Assembly (NCBI GenBank): GCA_029255685.2
Contig: CM055311.2
Span: forward strand, 883,001 to 947,000
Source of the DNA: Silene conica
Lineage: Eukaryota > Streptophyta > Magnoliopsida > Caryophyllales > Caryophyllaceae
Direction of reading: 5' to 3'
Length of the DNA: 64,000 nt
The notes under the pieces are model-generated. The model was not told the origin of the DNA. It made no database searches and was given only the letters and a program-made list of their open reading frames with translations. Position 1 is the first letter of the stretch, and the number at the start of each line of letters is the position of its first letter. The position numbers were made by a program, and so were the translations under genes. Positions 10,788 to 22,027 of this stretch are shown piece by piece.

Positions 10788-11997
10788 TTACTCTTTGACG
10801 AATCCCACAACATCTTCGGGTCCATAATAATGTTTAAGTTGGTGACCGTTGACTTTGAAACGATTTCCGGCAGATCCTGCTATCTCAACAGAACCGAATT
10901 GGTTGACACCGGTAACCATGTATGGTCCACTCCTTCGCGATCTCAGCTTCCCGGGAAACAGTCGTAACCGGGAGTTAAACAGCAACACCTTCTGCCCGAC
11001 CTGAAATTCTCCTGGTATGATTCGCTTGTCATGCCATCGCTTGGTTTTCTCCTTGTAAATACGGGATCTATCATAGGCGTTCAAATGAAACTCCTCAAGC
11101 GCATCTAGCTGCAACAACCGTTTCTCACCACACAAATTAGCATCATAATTAAGTTGACGGACACCCCACCAAGCTTTATGTTCTAGCTCTACGGGTAAAT
11201 GACAAGACTTCCCATAAACCATACGATATGGTGAAGCACCAATGGGTGTCTTAAAAGCGGTCATATATGCCCATAATGTGTCTTCCAATTTAGAACTCCA
11301 ATCTTTCCGTGATTTAGACACGACCTTACCCAAAATTTCCTTTAGCTCCCTATTAGAGACCTCGACATGTCCACTAGTTTGAGAGTGATACCCCAAACCT
11401 CTACGATGTTTGACCCCATATTTAGACAATAAGGTTTCTAAATTCGGTCACGAAAATGCATACCTCGGTCACTAATGACAACCCTAGGAACCCCGAAACG
11501 TGGGAAGATGATCTTACGGAACAGCTTAATCATGGTCTTAGCATCACAATTGGGAGTGACAATGGCTTCCACCCACTTAAACACATAATCTAAAACCACG
11601 AGGATATACCTGTTACCTTGGCTAGACGGGAATGGGCCCTGATAATCGATGCCCCATACATCGAAAATCTCCACCTCTAAAATGCCATTTTGTGGCATCT
11701 CGTGTCTCTTGGAAATATTTCCCGTCCTCTGGCATGCATCACAGCTAGAAACAAAAATCTTAGTGTCAGCAAAAATAGTAGGTCAATAAAAACCGGATTG
11801 CAATACCTTAGCCACGGTCTGTGATGGGCCGTGGTGCCCTCCACTCGGAGCTGAATGACAACCCTCCAGAGCTCGGGTTTCCCACTGTGGAATGCATCGT
11901 CGGTAGATTCCATCTGCACATTCTTTGAAGAGATAAGGGTCATCCCAGAAGTATTGTCGCGCATCATGAAGAATCGTTTCCGCTGCTGATAAGACAA
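10788..11997 (-). pseudogene. Integrase region of A (Athila type)
   Basis: Holds the integrase catalytic core ([43 protein letters not shown]) and the C-terminal domain typical of Athila ([41 protein letters not shown]). As a family, this enzyme inserts the cDNA into the chromosome. The region is recognisable in pieces within a decayed element and is not expected to make an active enzyme. Confidence 0.85.
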
Positions 11998-12161
11998 GCC
12001 TGGTGGCAGCTTCTGACTAACGACAAAGTTGGCAAAATCTGCAAACCAAGGTAAGGTTCGACAACATCTTTAGAAGTCAAAGAAGTCATAGAAAAAACAT
12101 TAACAGAATATAAGGAATCATCAGCAAATGAATCGTTAATGGGAAGAAAATCTTCCCCCTC

Positions 12162-13405
12162 CTATTGCATTAAACGCGACAGATGGTCCGCTACAACGTT
12201 TTCGGTGCCCTTCTTATCATTTATTTCCAAATCAAACTCCTGCAAAAGGAGTATCCATCTCAGCGGACGGGGTTTAGCTTCCTCCTGGTTTAAGAGATGC
12301 TTCAAAGCTGCATGATTAATAAAAATGACAACTTTAGAACCTAATAAATAAGATCTAAATTTATCCAAAGCATAAACAACAGCTAAAAGCTCCTTCTCCG
12401 TGGTGGCATATTTGACTTGAGCCTCATCCAGAGTTCGGCTCGCATAACAAATTGCACTCAACGCCTTGTCTTTCCGCTGTCCTAGCACTGCTCCTAGTGC
12501 GTAATCACTGGCATCGCACATGATCTCGAATGGTAGTGTCCAATCTGGAGGCTGAATGATAGGTGCTGACACCAGAGCCTGCTTCAAAGTGTTAAAAGCA
12601 GAAAGACAATCATCAGTAAAAAACTAAAGCAACATCCTTCAGAAGCAATTGTGTAAGCGGTCGAGCAATCTTAGAGAAGTCCTTGATAAACCGGCGAGAA
12701 AATCCGGCATGACCAAGAAAACTTCTCATCCCTTTGACATTAACCGGGGGGGGGGGGGGGTAATTGCTCGATCACCTGCACCTTTGCTCTATCTACCTCA
12801 ATACCCCTATTGGAGACCAAGTGCCCGAGGACTACACCCTCCTTAACCATAAAGTGACACTTCTCCCATTTTAGCACCAGATTAAACTCAATGCAGCGCT
12901 GCAAAACTTTGTCAAGGTTAGCTAAACACTGCTCAAAATCATTCCCATAAACACTGAAATCGTCCATGAAAACTTCCATGATAAACTCTATATACTCAGA
13001 AAATATCCCCATCATACACCTTTGAAAGTTGGCAGGGGCATTACATAAACCAAAAGGCATCCTACGATAAGCAAAGACACCCTTAGGACAAGTAAAAGTA
13101 GCCTTTTCCGGGTCATCTGGATGAATAGGGATCTGAAAGAACCCTGAGTATCCATCCATATAGTAGAAAAACTCATGTGAAGCTAACCTCTCTATCATCT
13201 GGTCAATGAAGGGAAGGGGAAAATGATCTTTCTTAGTGGCGGTATTCAACTGTCGATAATCAATACACATCCGCCACCCGGTCACAAGTCGGGTTGGTAT
13301 TAGTTCATTCTTCTCATTAGTCACAACAGTAGTGCCCCCTTTCTTAGGCACTACCTGAACAGGACTTACCCATTTTGAGTGTCCAACTGAATAAATTATA
13401 CCTGC
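12162..13405 (-). pseudogene. Reverse transcriptase and RNase H region of A
   Basis: RT motifs on the minus strand include KWVSPVQVVPKKGG, WRMCIDYRQLNTATKKDHFP, IDQMIERL, the FMDDF catalytic motif and CEKCHF-like KWEKCHFMVKEG. RNase H follows ([53 protein letters not shown]). The upstream end of the RT region continues in the 91-bp piece at 20230-20315 and beyond 32197, separated by elements C and B. Fossil, broken. Confidence 0.87.
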
Positions 13406-14974
13406 TGATGCGTGTCTATTTTATAATGTTTTTCATCTATTTTTACACGCATTTGGTCGCTCATTTACTATATTTTAGCCCTTATTTCCCAACAATCGTG
13501 TACTTTCGTATTTTTATGCACTTTTGCAGATTTATGCGGAAAAGGGACGATTTAGCACCAAATTCATGTCCTCAAGTCTTTTACATAATTAAGGAACAAA
13601 GGAAAGTCAACTGGAGTCTTTATTTAAGTACCAAAAGTCAAAGCTAGAAGAAAACCGAAGAATTCCTTGCGGAAGCGGTCGACCGACCTACTATACGGGT
13701 CGGCCGACCAGGCCTACTTTTTATGAAGTCCAAAAGAAAAGCCCAAGAATTGACTTAAATCCGTAAAAGAGGTCGACCGACCCACCAGACTGGTCGACCG
13801 ACCTCCACGAAGCCCAGGAACAGTTTTTCGGAAAGTAATTAGAATTGTGAAGCCTTTAGGAAACTCTAATCTTTGGCCCTATATAAACTAATCTTGTGAT
13901 TAGGGTTTTGCATTCATTCATATATCGAGAGATATTCAAGTTTTACATCCAATTTTAGTTTCATCTTTAGTTGTAATCTTTCAATATTTCTCAAGTACTT
14001 TAGTTTTGTTCTTCAATCTTTCAAGCATTCATCAATAAAGTTTGTTCCTTTCTGCCTTAATCCCAATTCTGGTAATTACTCTTTTAATCTAGCTTTATTA
14101 TTGTTCTTATTATTATTACATTCGTTTAAGTCAGAATCTCAAGCCTTATTGAATCTCGCATGTTTAGATTATTTACTATGTTTACCATGTTTATTCCCGT
14201 TTTCATAATCGTCTTAATAACCATGAGTAGCTAAATTTCATATGTTAGGATGTAGGGGATGAATATGCGTAGGTAGTAGAATTCCGAGACCGACTTGTAG
14301 CAGAGCCGCGGTCGGCCGACTCAAATAGTGGGTCGGTCGACCGAGGCTGTGGTCGGCCGACTGGAATAGCTGGTCGGTCGACCACTCGCGCATGAATCCT
14401 GTTTCGTCTTTTCTTGTTAACTATAATATCCTACAATGAGACTGAAAGGAGACTTGTAGGACGTTAGTAATGACCTACCTAAGATTGAGAAATACGGGAA
14501 GGGCATTGTTTTACATCTTAAGACGGCTAGGTTACTTAAGACTGAAAGGTATGTGACCTAGGATTTAGGAATCACCCTTATTGTTGACACCCAATAATTG
14601 TGAGACCTAGGAACTAATAGCATAGGCCGAAAGGAGCTATTAGGTACCATAGACCGAAAGGATATGTTACACCCCTTATGCGACTGCAATACATGTTGAC
14701 CTTAGGATTTACTTTACCTTAGCTATTTATTACCCCAGACATCCTAGCATCCCTTTTATTATATTTTATTCTCATCTTTATTTCTTGTTTTATTTTAATT
14801 CTTTGCTTAGACTTAGTAATCAACAATCAAACCCCCAATTTTGTTACCTTTAAACATTAACACCAAGCAATAAACATTCCCCACCTCTCTGTGGTTCGAC
14901 CCTGACTTTCACTATCTATAGTTTAAGTTTAGGAATTATAAATTTATCTTTGGTACCCTCAACGACGCGCATCA
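13406..14974 (+). repeat. 5' LTR of element C
   Basis: TGATGCGTG...CGCATCA, 1569 bp. TATA box TATATAAA at 13880-13887, followed ~15 bp later by a telo-box-like word (TTAGGGTTTT). Two GGTCGACC-type dyad units lie upstream of the TATA box (13677-13709, 13771-13803) and two downstream (about 14310-14385). Every arm pair measured is offset by 21 bp. Confidence 0.9.
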
Positions 14975-14979
14975 AATTT

Positions 14980-14997
14980 TGGCGCCGTTGCCGGGGA
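14980..14997 (+). promoter_or_regulatory. Primer binding site of C (tRNA-Asp type)
   Basis: TGGCGCCGTTGCCGGGGA starts five bases after the LTR and is complementary to the 3' end of plant tRNA-Asp, the primer commonly used by Athila elements. B and D carry the identical site; A differs by one base. Confidence 0.88.
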
Positions 14998-15488
14998 GGT
15001 GACGCCAGTGTTTATTGTTTATTGTTTATGTTTTCCCTTCTTCTTTCGTTGTCATGACCATCGCCCCTTTCCCACAACTCGAGCATGAACCTTTGTATAT
15101 CTATTGTGATAGATTAATCACTTTCCTTTCTCAATTTGACTATCCTATTAGTATTGGGGAGGTTTGTCGTATCTTATATGATGGAGTTACTGGTAAGACC
15201 TTGATCGAGATTGAGAGAAATTGCGGATGAGAATTTTTAGACCTACCCTGTGAGAAGCAATGGGAGCTTCTCAAACACCTAATCCGACCCGGTGGAGATA
15301 CGGCGGGGTATGAGGGCATTGATATTAGTAACCCGGATATTCCTGTTGAGTGTGATCCTATCACACCCAGTACTGAAGAGTCGCTCATTCTTAAGGATAA
15401 GTATGATAGGTTACTTGATTCCCTTTCCCTCCCCGTTGATGATACTGACTCGGATTTAGATACAGATGATGAGTTAGAAATTTACCCC

Positions 15489-16067
15489 TTGACTGACCAA
15501 CCTATTTCTGTAGGCGTTAGTGATGAACATGTTCCTGACATGTTTGAACCTTCGGTTGATGAACCTTGTTTTTTGCAGGATTCATTTTTTGACATTCCTG
15601 ATGTTTTTAATAATATTAGTGAATGTTATGTACAAGGATCCTTTACAAAGGATCCTTCGGAGGCTTTGATGTGTTTTGAGGCATGTGCAGGTGAATCTCT
15701 TGCTCAGGAGGCTGATTTGGATGCTCCAGAAATTGCGACACTAGTGGTAGAGTCTATAGGCGGTAGGAAGAGAGATGTTCTCGATCGAGTAGTACCACTT
15801 ACTCGATCAAATGATGTAGAGAACGAGGTCACTCAAGCAAGTGATCATTTGGCTAAAGAAAAGAGCCCTAAGAAGAAGAAACCCAGGAAGGTGTCGGCCC
15901 ACGACTTGGGAGTCGACAACCCTAGGAGATGGATGGCTAGAGCTATGGATGATGACCCACCCATCTACATGGTGGAGAGAAACTCATCTACCCAAATCAC
16001 CATAGCTGAAGGAGTAGCCTGTAGTCAGAGCCCTTGGTCAAAGAAATGCCGAATCCTTCGCGGATGA
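15489..16067 (+). CDS. Unassigned open frame of element C
   Basis: A 192-codon frame rich in acidic residues in its first two thirds and basic residues later (SPKKKKPRKV). I recognise no domain. Its last residues (SPWSKKCRILRG) resemble the end of the D gag-protease protein (KPWSDIFRIFSG), so it may keep the 3' end of an ancestral gag-pro frame attached to other sequence. It contains a pair of TCGATCGA-type palindromes (15780-15811), the motif of family A rather than of this element's own LTRs. Open frames continue upstream to about 15054 without recognisable homology. Confidence 0.45.
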   Translation: MTDQPISVGVSDEHVPDMFEPSVDEPCFLQDSFFDIPDVFNNISECYVQGSFTKDPSEALMCFEACAGESLAQEADLDAPEIATLVVESIGGRKRDVLDRVVPLTRSNDVENEVTQASDHLAKEKSPKKKKPRKVSAHDLGVDNPRRWMARAMDDDPPIYMVERNSSTQITIAEGVACSQSPWSKKCRILRG

Positions 16068-18059
16068 CTTCTTCTTTTTGCTCGTTTCTGTTTTTCTTAA
16101 GACATTTTTTTGTTTTGTTAAGACTTTCTAGTTTGCTTTCTTTAAGTTTTTAGGACAACTTTTCCGTTGTGTTTGCGTAGTTAAGACTTTTTGGACTTGT
16201 TTCTGGGATCTCGCGCACTTGTTAGGCGCGTTTTTGATGATTTTTTCAGGATTGACGAAAGAAGGAAGACCGCTGTGCAGCAGAGGGGTCGACCGACCAT
16301 AAATACGAGTCGGTCGACCTAGTCCCTGACGTTCTAGATTTCCTGCAGTCCGCAGAAAGGTCGGTCGACCCAAAATATAGGTCGGTCGACCTACCCGTCC
16401 GTCACAGCCTGTTCGCTTCTTCCTCGGAATTCGTGCACCATCTCGGGTACTTAAGTGGCACTGCTAGCCACCAAAACCTCCCAGCTTACGCTGGTTTGGG
16501 GAGGTTTTTCTCATGCGCTTAACAATCCAGTGAGTTCTTTCCAATTTTTCCTTGGTTTTATTTTCCTTGCATCTTTCCTTTTCTGAAACCTTTACTTAGG
16601 CTAATGCACAATGGGGACATTGTGCGGGTTGGTTTGGGGAATGGTTTCGTGTCACATGCATTGCATTTTGTCACACGTTTATTGCATTTCTGCCTTGCAT
16701 TGTTCTTTTCTTTATTTTCCTTATAAACACAAAAATCCAAAAAAAAAAATGAAAAAAATTCAAAAATTTCAAAAAAATGCACGTTTATTTTAGCATATAG
16801 GTCGAGTCGGAACGAGAGTATTTCAAGGATGATCTCTGCTATCTTACATGTTTATGCCTTTACCTTGCCTTGTCAACTTGTTTTAGTATAAGAGTCTTTT
16901 GCATATCTACGAGTTTTTGTCAATTTGTATATCTTGAGACTTGACTTATACCTTGGCAACCTACTATACATTCTAAGTTTTAGAGCTTATTTCCTGGTTT
17001 CATTCTTAAACCAGTTGTTTAGGATGTGAGTAGTACTCCCCTTGGAACATGTTACATCAATATGCATAAACATGAACTTGAATTGCTATATACTTGTTTT
17101 ACTATCTCGTTTTGTGAGTCTTGATACGTGCATTTGGGATCCTTTTTCTCGTATTTACCCATAAGCTTCACATAGCCAAAATTGCCTTTTTATTCCCCCA
17201 AAACTACATCCCATACTCAGCCTACCCTTCCAAGCTAGTATTTGTAGTCCTTGGTCTATTTTGAGGCATCTTGGTTTGTATGCTATCATGAGCAAAAAGA
17301 GAAAAGAAAGAAGGAAAGCAAGAAAAGAAAGAAAAAGAACAGAAAAATTCAGAAAAAGAAAAAAACGAAAGAAACGAAAAAAAGCAGAAAGCACAGAAAG
17401 TCAGTCGACGACCGACCCCCTTAATAGGTCGGTCGACCACCTGACAACATCATCAGATTCAAAAATTCTTTCCAAATTCCTTTCTTTTATGTGTTATCAC
17501 TCCCGTACTTCATTCAAAAAAATATTGGGGAGTCCTTTCTTATATATAATGTGAGAGTTGTGCTACAAAAAAGAGCACTTTCTTAATATCAAAAGTGTGA
17601 AGTTTGTTGTTGGAAATCAGTTTTACTAGCTTGGCTACTAACCCCACATATCCAAAAACATCTTAACCACTTTTTACCTTTTACCTCACATATCTTTCAT
17701 TACCTCAATTACATGTATCCGAGTCACTTAATGAGTTTGTTATACATAGTTGTAGAATTCTTGTTCATGTTAGATTGCAGGCATGTTTTCATAGGTCGCA
17801 GTTAGGTGAGTGTCTTTACAAAATTACTTCTTTCTATCTTTTACATATACTCACCCTTTGCTTCATGAGTGTCTCGAGCGTACCGCGAGAGTCCATGATA
17901 TAAAGTCTCTATAGTCTTTATGTTTGCAAGTTTGACGACCCTATAACTCGTTTGCATGATTTGAACACTTTCATTTTGTACTTGGCATTGGTATAGGCTT
18001 ACATGTAAATTTCGCTCTGAGATTGAAATCGTTCCATTAGTTAAGATCGAGCCTATTTC
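16068..18059 (+). other. 3' noncoding region of element C
   Basis: Homologous to 53147-55088 of element D. In order: two GGTCGACC-type dyad units (16287-16319, 16359-16391), a hairpin with TTTGGGGAGG tail (about 16475-16506), the GCACAATG hairpin with G-rich tail (16606-16644), an A-rich tract (16736-16790), a long purine-rich run (17288-17400), an irregular dyad unit (about 17402-17438), then unremarkable AT-rich sequence to the polypurine tract. No protein-coding support. Confidence 0.7.
16475..16644 (+). promoter_or_regulatory. Two internal hairpin plus G-rich tract modules in C
   Basis: First: CCAGC, loop TTAC, GCTGG, then TTTGGGGAGG. Second: perfect 8-bp stem GCACAATG / CATTGTGC closing a GGGA tetraloop (16606-16625), then GGGTTGGTTTGGGGAATGG. 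Element D has both at 53522-53545 and 53652-53690. Confidence 0.7.
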
Positions 18060-18096
18060 TTGCTTGAGGGCAAGCAAGGGTTTGGTTTGGGGAATT
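18060..18096 (+). promoter_or_regulatory. Terminal hairpin and polypurine tract of C
   Basis: A 7-bp stem TTGCTTG / CAAGCAA with loop AGGG (18060-18077) is followed by GGGTTTGGTTTGGGGAATT and then the 3' LTR at 18097. It sits at the expected plus-strand priming site. Confidence 0.75.
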
Positions 18097-20224
18097 TGAT
18101 GCGTGTCTATTTTATGGTGTTTTTCATCTATTTTTACACGCATTTGGTCGCTCATTTACTATATTTTAGCCCTTATTTCCCAACAATCGTGTACTTTCGT
18201 ATTTTTATGCACTTTTGCATATTTATGCGGAAAATGGACGATTTAGCACCAAATTCATGTCCTCAAGTCTTTTGCATAATTAAGGAACAAAGGAAAGTCA
18301 ACTGGAGTCTTTATTTAAGTACCAAAAGTCAAAGCTAGAAGAAAACCGAAGAATTCCTTGCGGAAGCGGTCGACCGACCTACTATACGGGTCGGCCGACC
18401 AGGCCTACTTTTTATGAAGTCCAAAAGAAAAGCCCAAGAATTGACTTAAAACCGTAAAAGAGGTCGACCGACCCACCAGACTGGTCGACCGACCTCCACG
18501 AATGTAACAACCCGACCCACCACGGTCGTAATGCACCCCCAATAAGATGGGAGGTATGCCTTTGGGCCCATTATTTGTCCTCACTTAAGCCCAAAAGCAC
18601 AAGGCCTTGTTACTAAGTGGTGGGTGGAAGCTATTATAAACATATCACAAGCCTCACATTCTACCGATGTGGGACAACATTCCTCTCATACTCTTGGAGT
18701 GTTACAAACTCCCCCACTTAAAGAACACAACGTCCTCGTTGTGCCTCAAACTTGACCACAACCAGGGCCAGAATCCTCCCCCGCTAGGTGTGTGACCCTG
18801 GTACTCCGGACCACAGGCTCACCACACGGTCGCAGGGTCGCTCTGATACCATTTGTAACAACCCGACCCACCACGGTCGTAATGCACCCCCAATAAGATG
18901 GGAGGTATGCCTTTGGGCCCATTATTTGTCCTCACTTAAGCCCAAAAGCACAAGGCCTTGTTACTAAGTGGTGGGTGGAAGCTATTATAAACATATCACA
19001 AGCCTCACATTCTACCGATGTGGGACAGCATTCCTCTCATACTCTTGGAGTGTTACAACGAAGCCCAGGAACAGTTTTTCGGAAAGTAATTAGAATTGTG
19101 AAGCCTTTAGGAAACTCTAATCTTTGGCCCTATATAAACTAATCTTGTGATTAGGGTTTTGCATTCATTCATATATCGAGAGATATTCAAGTTTTACATC
19201 CAATTTTAGTTTCATCTTTAGTTGTAATCTTTCAATATTTCTCAAGTACTTTAGTTTTGTTCTTCAATCTTTCAAGCATTCATCAATAAAGTTTGTTCCT
19301 TTCTGCCTTAATCCCAATTCTGGTAATTACTCTTTTAATCTAGCTTTATTATTGTTCTTATTATTATTACATTCGTTTAAGTCAGAATCTCAAGCCTTAT
19401 TGAATCTCGCATGTTTAGATTATTTACTATGTTTACCATGTTTATTCCCGTTTTCATAATCGTCTTAATAACCATGAGTAGCTAAATTTCATATGTTAGG
19501 ATGTAGGGGATGAATATGCGTAGGTAGTAGAATTCCGAGACCGACTTGTAGCAGAGCCGCGGTCGGCCGACTCAAATAGTGGGTCGGTCGACCGAGGCTG
19601 TGGTCGGCCGACTGGAATAGCTGGTCGGTCGACCACTCGCGCATGAATCCTGTTTCGTCTTTTCTTGTTAACTATAATATCCTACAATGAGACTGAAAGG
19701 AGACTTGTAGGACGTTAGTAATGACCTACCTAAGATTGAGAAATACGGGAAGGGCATTGTTTTACATCTTAAGACGGCTAGGTTACTTAAGACTGAAAGG
19801 TATGTGACCTAGGATTTAGGAATCACCCTTATTGTTGACACCCAATAATTGTGAGACCTAGGAACTAATAGCATAGGCCGAAAGGAGCTATTAGGTACCA
19901 TAGACCGAAAGGATATGTTACACCCCTTATGCGACTGCAATACATGTTGACCTTAGGATTTACTTTACCTTAGCTATTTATTACCCAGACATCCTAGCAT
20001 CCCTTTTATTATATTTTATTCTCATCTTTATTTCTTGTTTTATTTTAATTCTTTGCTTAGACTTAGTAATCAACAATCAAACCCCCAATTTTGTTACCTT
20101 TAAACATTAACACCAAGCAATAAACATTCCCCACCTCTCTGTGGTTCGACCCTGACTTTCACTATCTATAGTTTAAGTTTAGGAATTATAAATTTATCTT
20201 TGGTACCCTCAACGACGGGCATCA
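18097..20224 (+). repeat. 3' LTR of element C, with TRIM inside
   Basis: Matches 13406-14974 nearly base for base once the 555-bp TRIM and its 5-bp duplication are set aside (1568 against 1569 bp). TATA box at 19131-19138. Confidence 0.9.
18503..19057 (-). mobile_element. TRIM (terminal-repeat retrotransposon in miniature)
   Basis: Two 204-bp LTRs (18503-18706, 18854-19057) differing at one position, starting TGTAACA and ending TGTTACA, around a 147-bp centre. Target-site duplication ACGAA (18498-18502, 19058-19062). On the minus strand the primer site TGGTATCAGAGC (initiator-Met tRNA type) lies just inside the 5' LTR, and a G-rich polypurine tract (AAGTGGGGGAGTT) precedes the 3' LTR. A hairpin CACAACG, loop AGGA, CGTTGTG (18726-18743) sits upstream of the tract. 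No coding capacity, as usual for TRIMs. Young and apparently whole. Confidence 0.92.
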
Positions 20225-20229
20225 CCTGC

Positions 20230-20315
20230 ATCGAGTGGTTTCATGACCTTAGTTGTCACTACCTCTTCCATCTTGGGATTCAGTTTCCGTTGACCCTGCC
20301 TGCATGGTTTGTGAC
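20230..20315 (-). pseudogene. Isolated piece of the A reverse transcriptase region
   Basis: Lies between the target duplication of C and element B. Its minus strand reads as the conserved stretch just before the RT core of Athila elements (words such as RKLNPKMEEVV and KPLDAG). It shows that C and B inserted independently into the same short part of A. Confidence 0.8.
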
Positions 20316-22027
20316 TGATGCGCGCGATTAAGTCGTCGGTTCTCACACATCAAACACATTTATAAGAAACCCAAATTAAGTAGTATAATAGGGTTATCGT
20401 TCGCGAAGACGGTGGGGATAGTTGTATAGTTATGTTCTAATTTAAGTAAGAGTCGGGGGTAATAGGTTTGGTTTGGAGAGACTAATTAACTACTAAAGCA
20501 AGTAAATTGAAGTGAAATTGATGATTAAAGAAACTAGGGTGTCGGGGGTTACTAGGGTAGTCGATGTCAAGCAAGCATAGGGGTAGGTGGTCTCGTCTAA
20601 GTTAGGTCTAGGTCCGTCTCGTCTTTCTATTTGACTAACCTAAGGTCGAGTCCTATTCTAGCTTTCGCTACAAACAAGGTCAACCTAACACATACACATG
20701 CCCATGAAAGACCTAGACTATCGTCTAAGGCAAACAACCAAAAGAATCATGCCCAACCATCGTTGAGGCATTTCATCAAACATCTAGCATGCATATATTG
20801 AAAACCTAACAAAGTTGAAACCTAAACCCTAACCCTAAACAACATACATCAACATCAACTACCCAAGATCACCCCTTACCCTAGTAAAGAGACTACTCAC
20901 TCATGGTAAGGGAAAACATGTGAATAAGACATAAACAAAAGCTAAACATCATGAACAAGCAAAGGGTAAACAATTGATTCAAAAGAAACTTAAATAAATG
21001 TAAAAACTAAGTAGAGATTAGAAGAATTATACCAATAATTATGGAAAAGGAAGTAGCTTGGATAACAAGTAGAAAGATTCTTTCAAACCCTTCGAATTAG
21101 AACCCAATAAAATCCTCTACAAATACCCAAGAACAAGGCTAAGTAGACTACTAAAGAGAGATTAACAAATATTGAAAGATTAAACAAGGATCTAAAGAGG
21201 ATTAAAATATTTAAGAGTGTTTTTGTGTCTAAAATATCACCCAATGAAACAGTGAAAAACCCTAGAAAAGTGTGCAAAAGTAACGTATCAAATGAAAGAC
21301 TAAGTGCGGGTTTATATAGTGCGCGAATTTCTGAAAAGCGACTCCCAGCCGGTCGACTCCCAGCCGGTCGACCGGCTGCCGGTCTGTGACCGGCTGAGAG
21401 TCCAAATTTGGACTTCTGAAATTTTTCTTCTTTTTTCTTCAAAAACCCTTGACCCTCAGCCGACCGGCCGGCTGCCGGTCGGGCACCGGCTGGGAGGCCA
21501 AAACCTTCAATCTGATTTATTCTTCAACTTCTTCAATGCACAGGTCCCCTCAGCCGGTGGACCGGCCGCCGGTTGTCCACCGGCTGGGAGCCCTTATTGA
21601 GTAGTCTGCCCAAAATACGTAATCCTTCAAAATGGCTAAGTATGGGATATGCAACCCAGCCGGCTGACCGGCTGCCGGTTGGCCACCGGCTGGGGGCCTT
21701 TTCTCATGGTTCTGAAAAATCCTTCATTTTTGCCAAGAAGTCAAGTCAACGCTCCCAGCCGGCCGACCGGCCGCCGGTTGGGGACCGGCTGGGAGGGCCT
21801 GGGGATGGAATTTGCTAAACTCTTCAAAATTCTCCATAAATCGCTCTAAATCCGCCTCGATTTGTCTCGATTCATCGCCCCCGCCGTAATACCTACAAAA
21901 AGTGGATAGAATAGGAATATACGGGGCAACGGGCGTAAAAACAACCAAAGACGCGCAAATCGAGGTCGAATTGTGACCGAAAATAAAGAAAATGTAAAGA
22001 AAATGATGACCAAAATGGAGCTCATCA
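20316..22027 (-). repeat. 3' LTR of element B
   Basis: TGATGCGCG...CTCATCA, 1712 bp. TATA box on the minus strand (TATATAAA, complement of 21311-21318). Five CAGCCGG modules lie directly upstream of it. A telomere-like stretch (AAACCCTAACCCTAAAC, about 20824-20840) lies in the transcribed part. Confidence 0.93.
21346..21791. repeat. CAGCCGG modules in the LTR of B
   Basis: Five 36-bp modules at 21361-21396, 21457-21492, 21551-21586, 21657-21692 and 21756-21791, plus an extra partial unit at 21346-21360. Each reads outer arm CAGCCGGT, 2 bases, ACCGGC, 1 base, GCCGGT, 5 bases, outer arm ACCGGCTG, so both the outer and inner arms can pair. Spacing between modules varies (58 to 70 bp). The same five modules recur in the other LTR at about 31529-31960. 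Confidence 0.88.

Larger units (their letters stand above)
13406..20224 (+). mobile_element. Element C: non-autonomous Athila-like LTR element
   Basis: LTRs 13406-14974 and 18097-20224 (the latter with a TRIM inside), target-site duplication CCTGC (13401-13405, 20225-20229), tRNA-Asp primer site 14980-14997, polypurine tract before 18097. The ~3.1-kb interior has no gag, RT or integrase homology, only an unassigned frame (15489-16067). LTRs, 3' noncoding region and palindromes match element D, so C is a reduced member of the D family. LTRs differ at roughly eight positions over ~1.57 kb, which suggests an age well under a million years on usual plant rates. It looks structurally whole for a non-coding derivative. 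Confidence 0.9.

Noticed and set aside
14980-14997. Possible tRNA gene pieces at primer sites (also near 30479, 34972, 42561, 50158)
   Set aside because: Only the 18- or 12-base complement of a tRNA 3' end is present, directly beside an LTR; these are primer binding sites.
17261-17554. Lys/Arg-rich 97-codon frame
   Set aside because: Translation of a purine-rich low-complexity run in the 3' noncoding part of C.
20821-20840. Interstitial telomere
   Set aside because: Fewer than three CCCTAAA-like units inside an LTR and present in both LTR copies; part of the element.
21304-21849. Frames with PAGGPAAG or QPADRLPVG repeats across B LTRs
   Set aside because: They are translations of the CAGCCGG modules in several frames, as expected from palindromes, and not genes.
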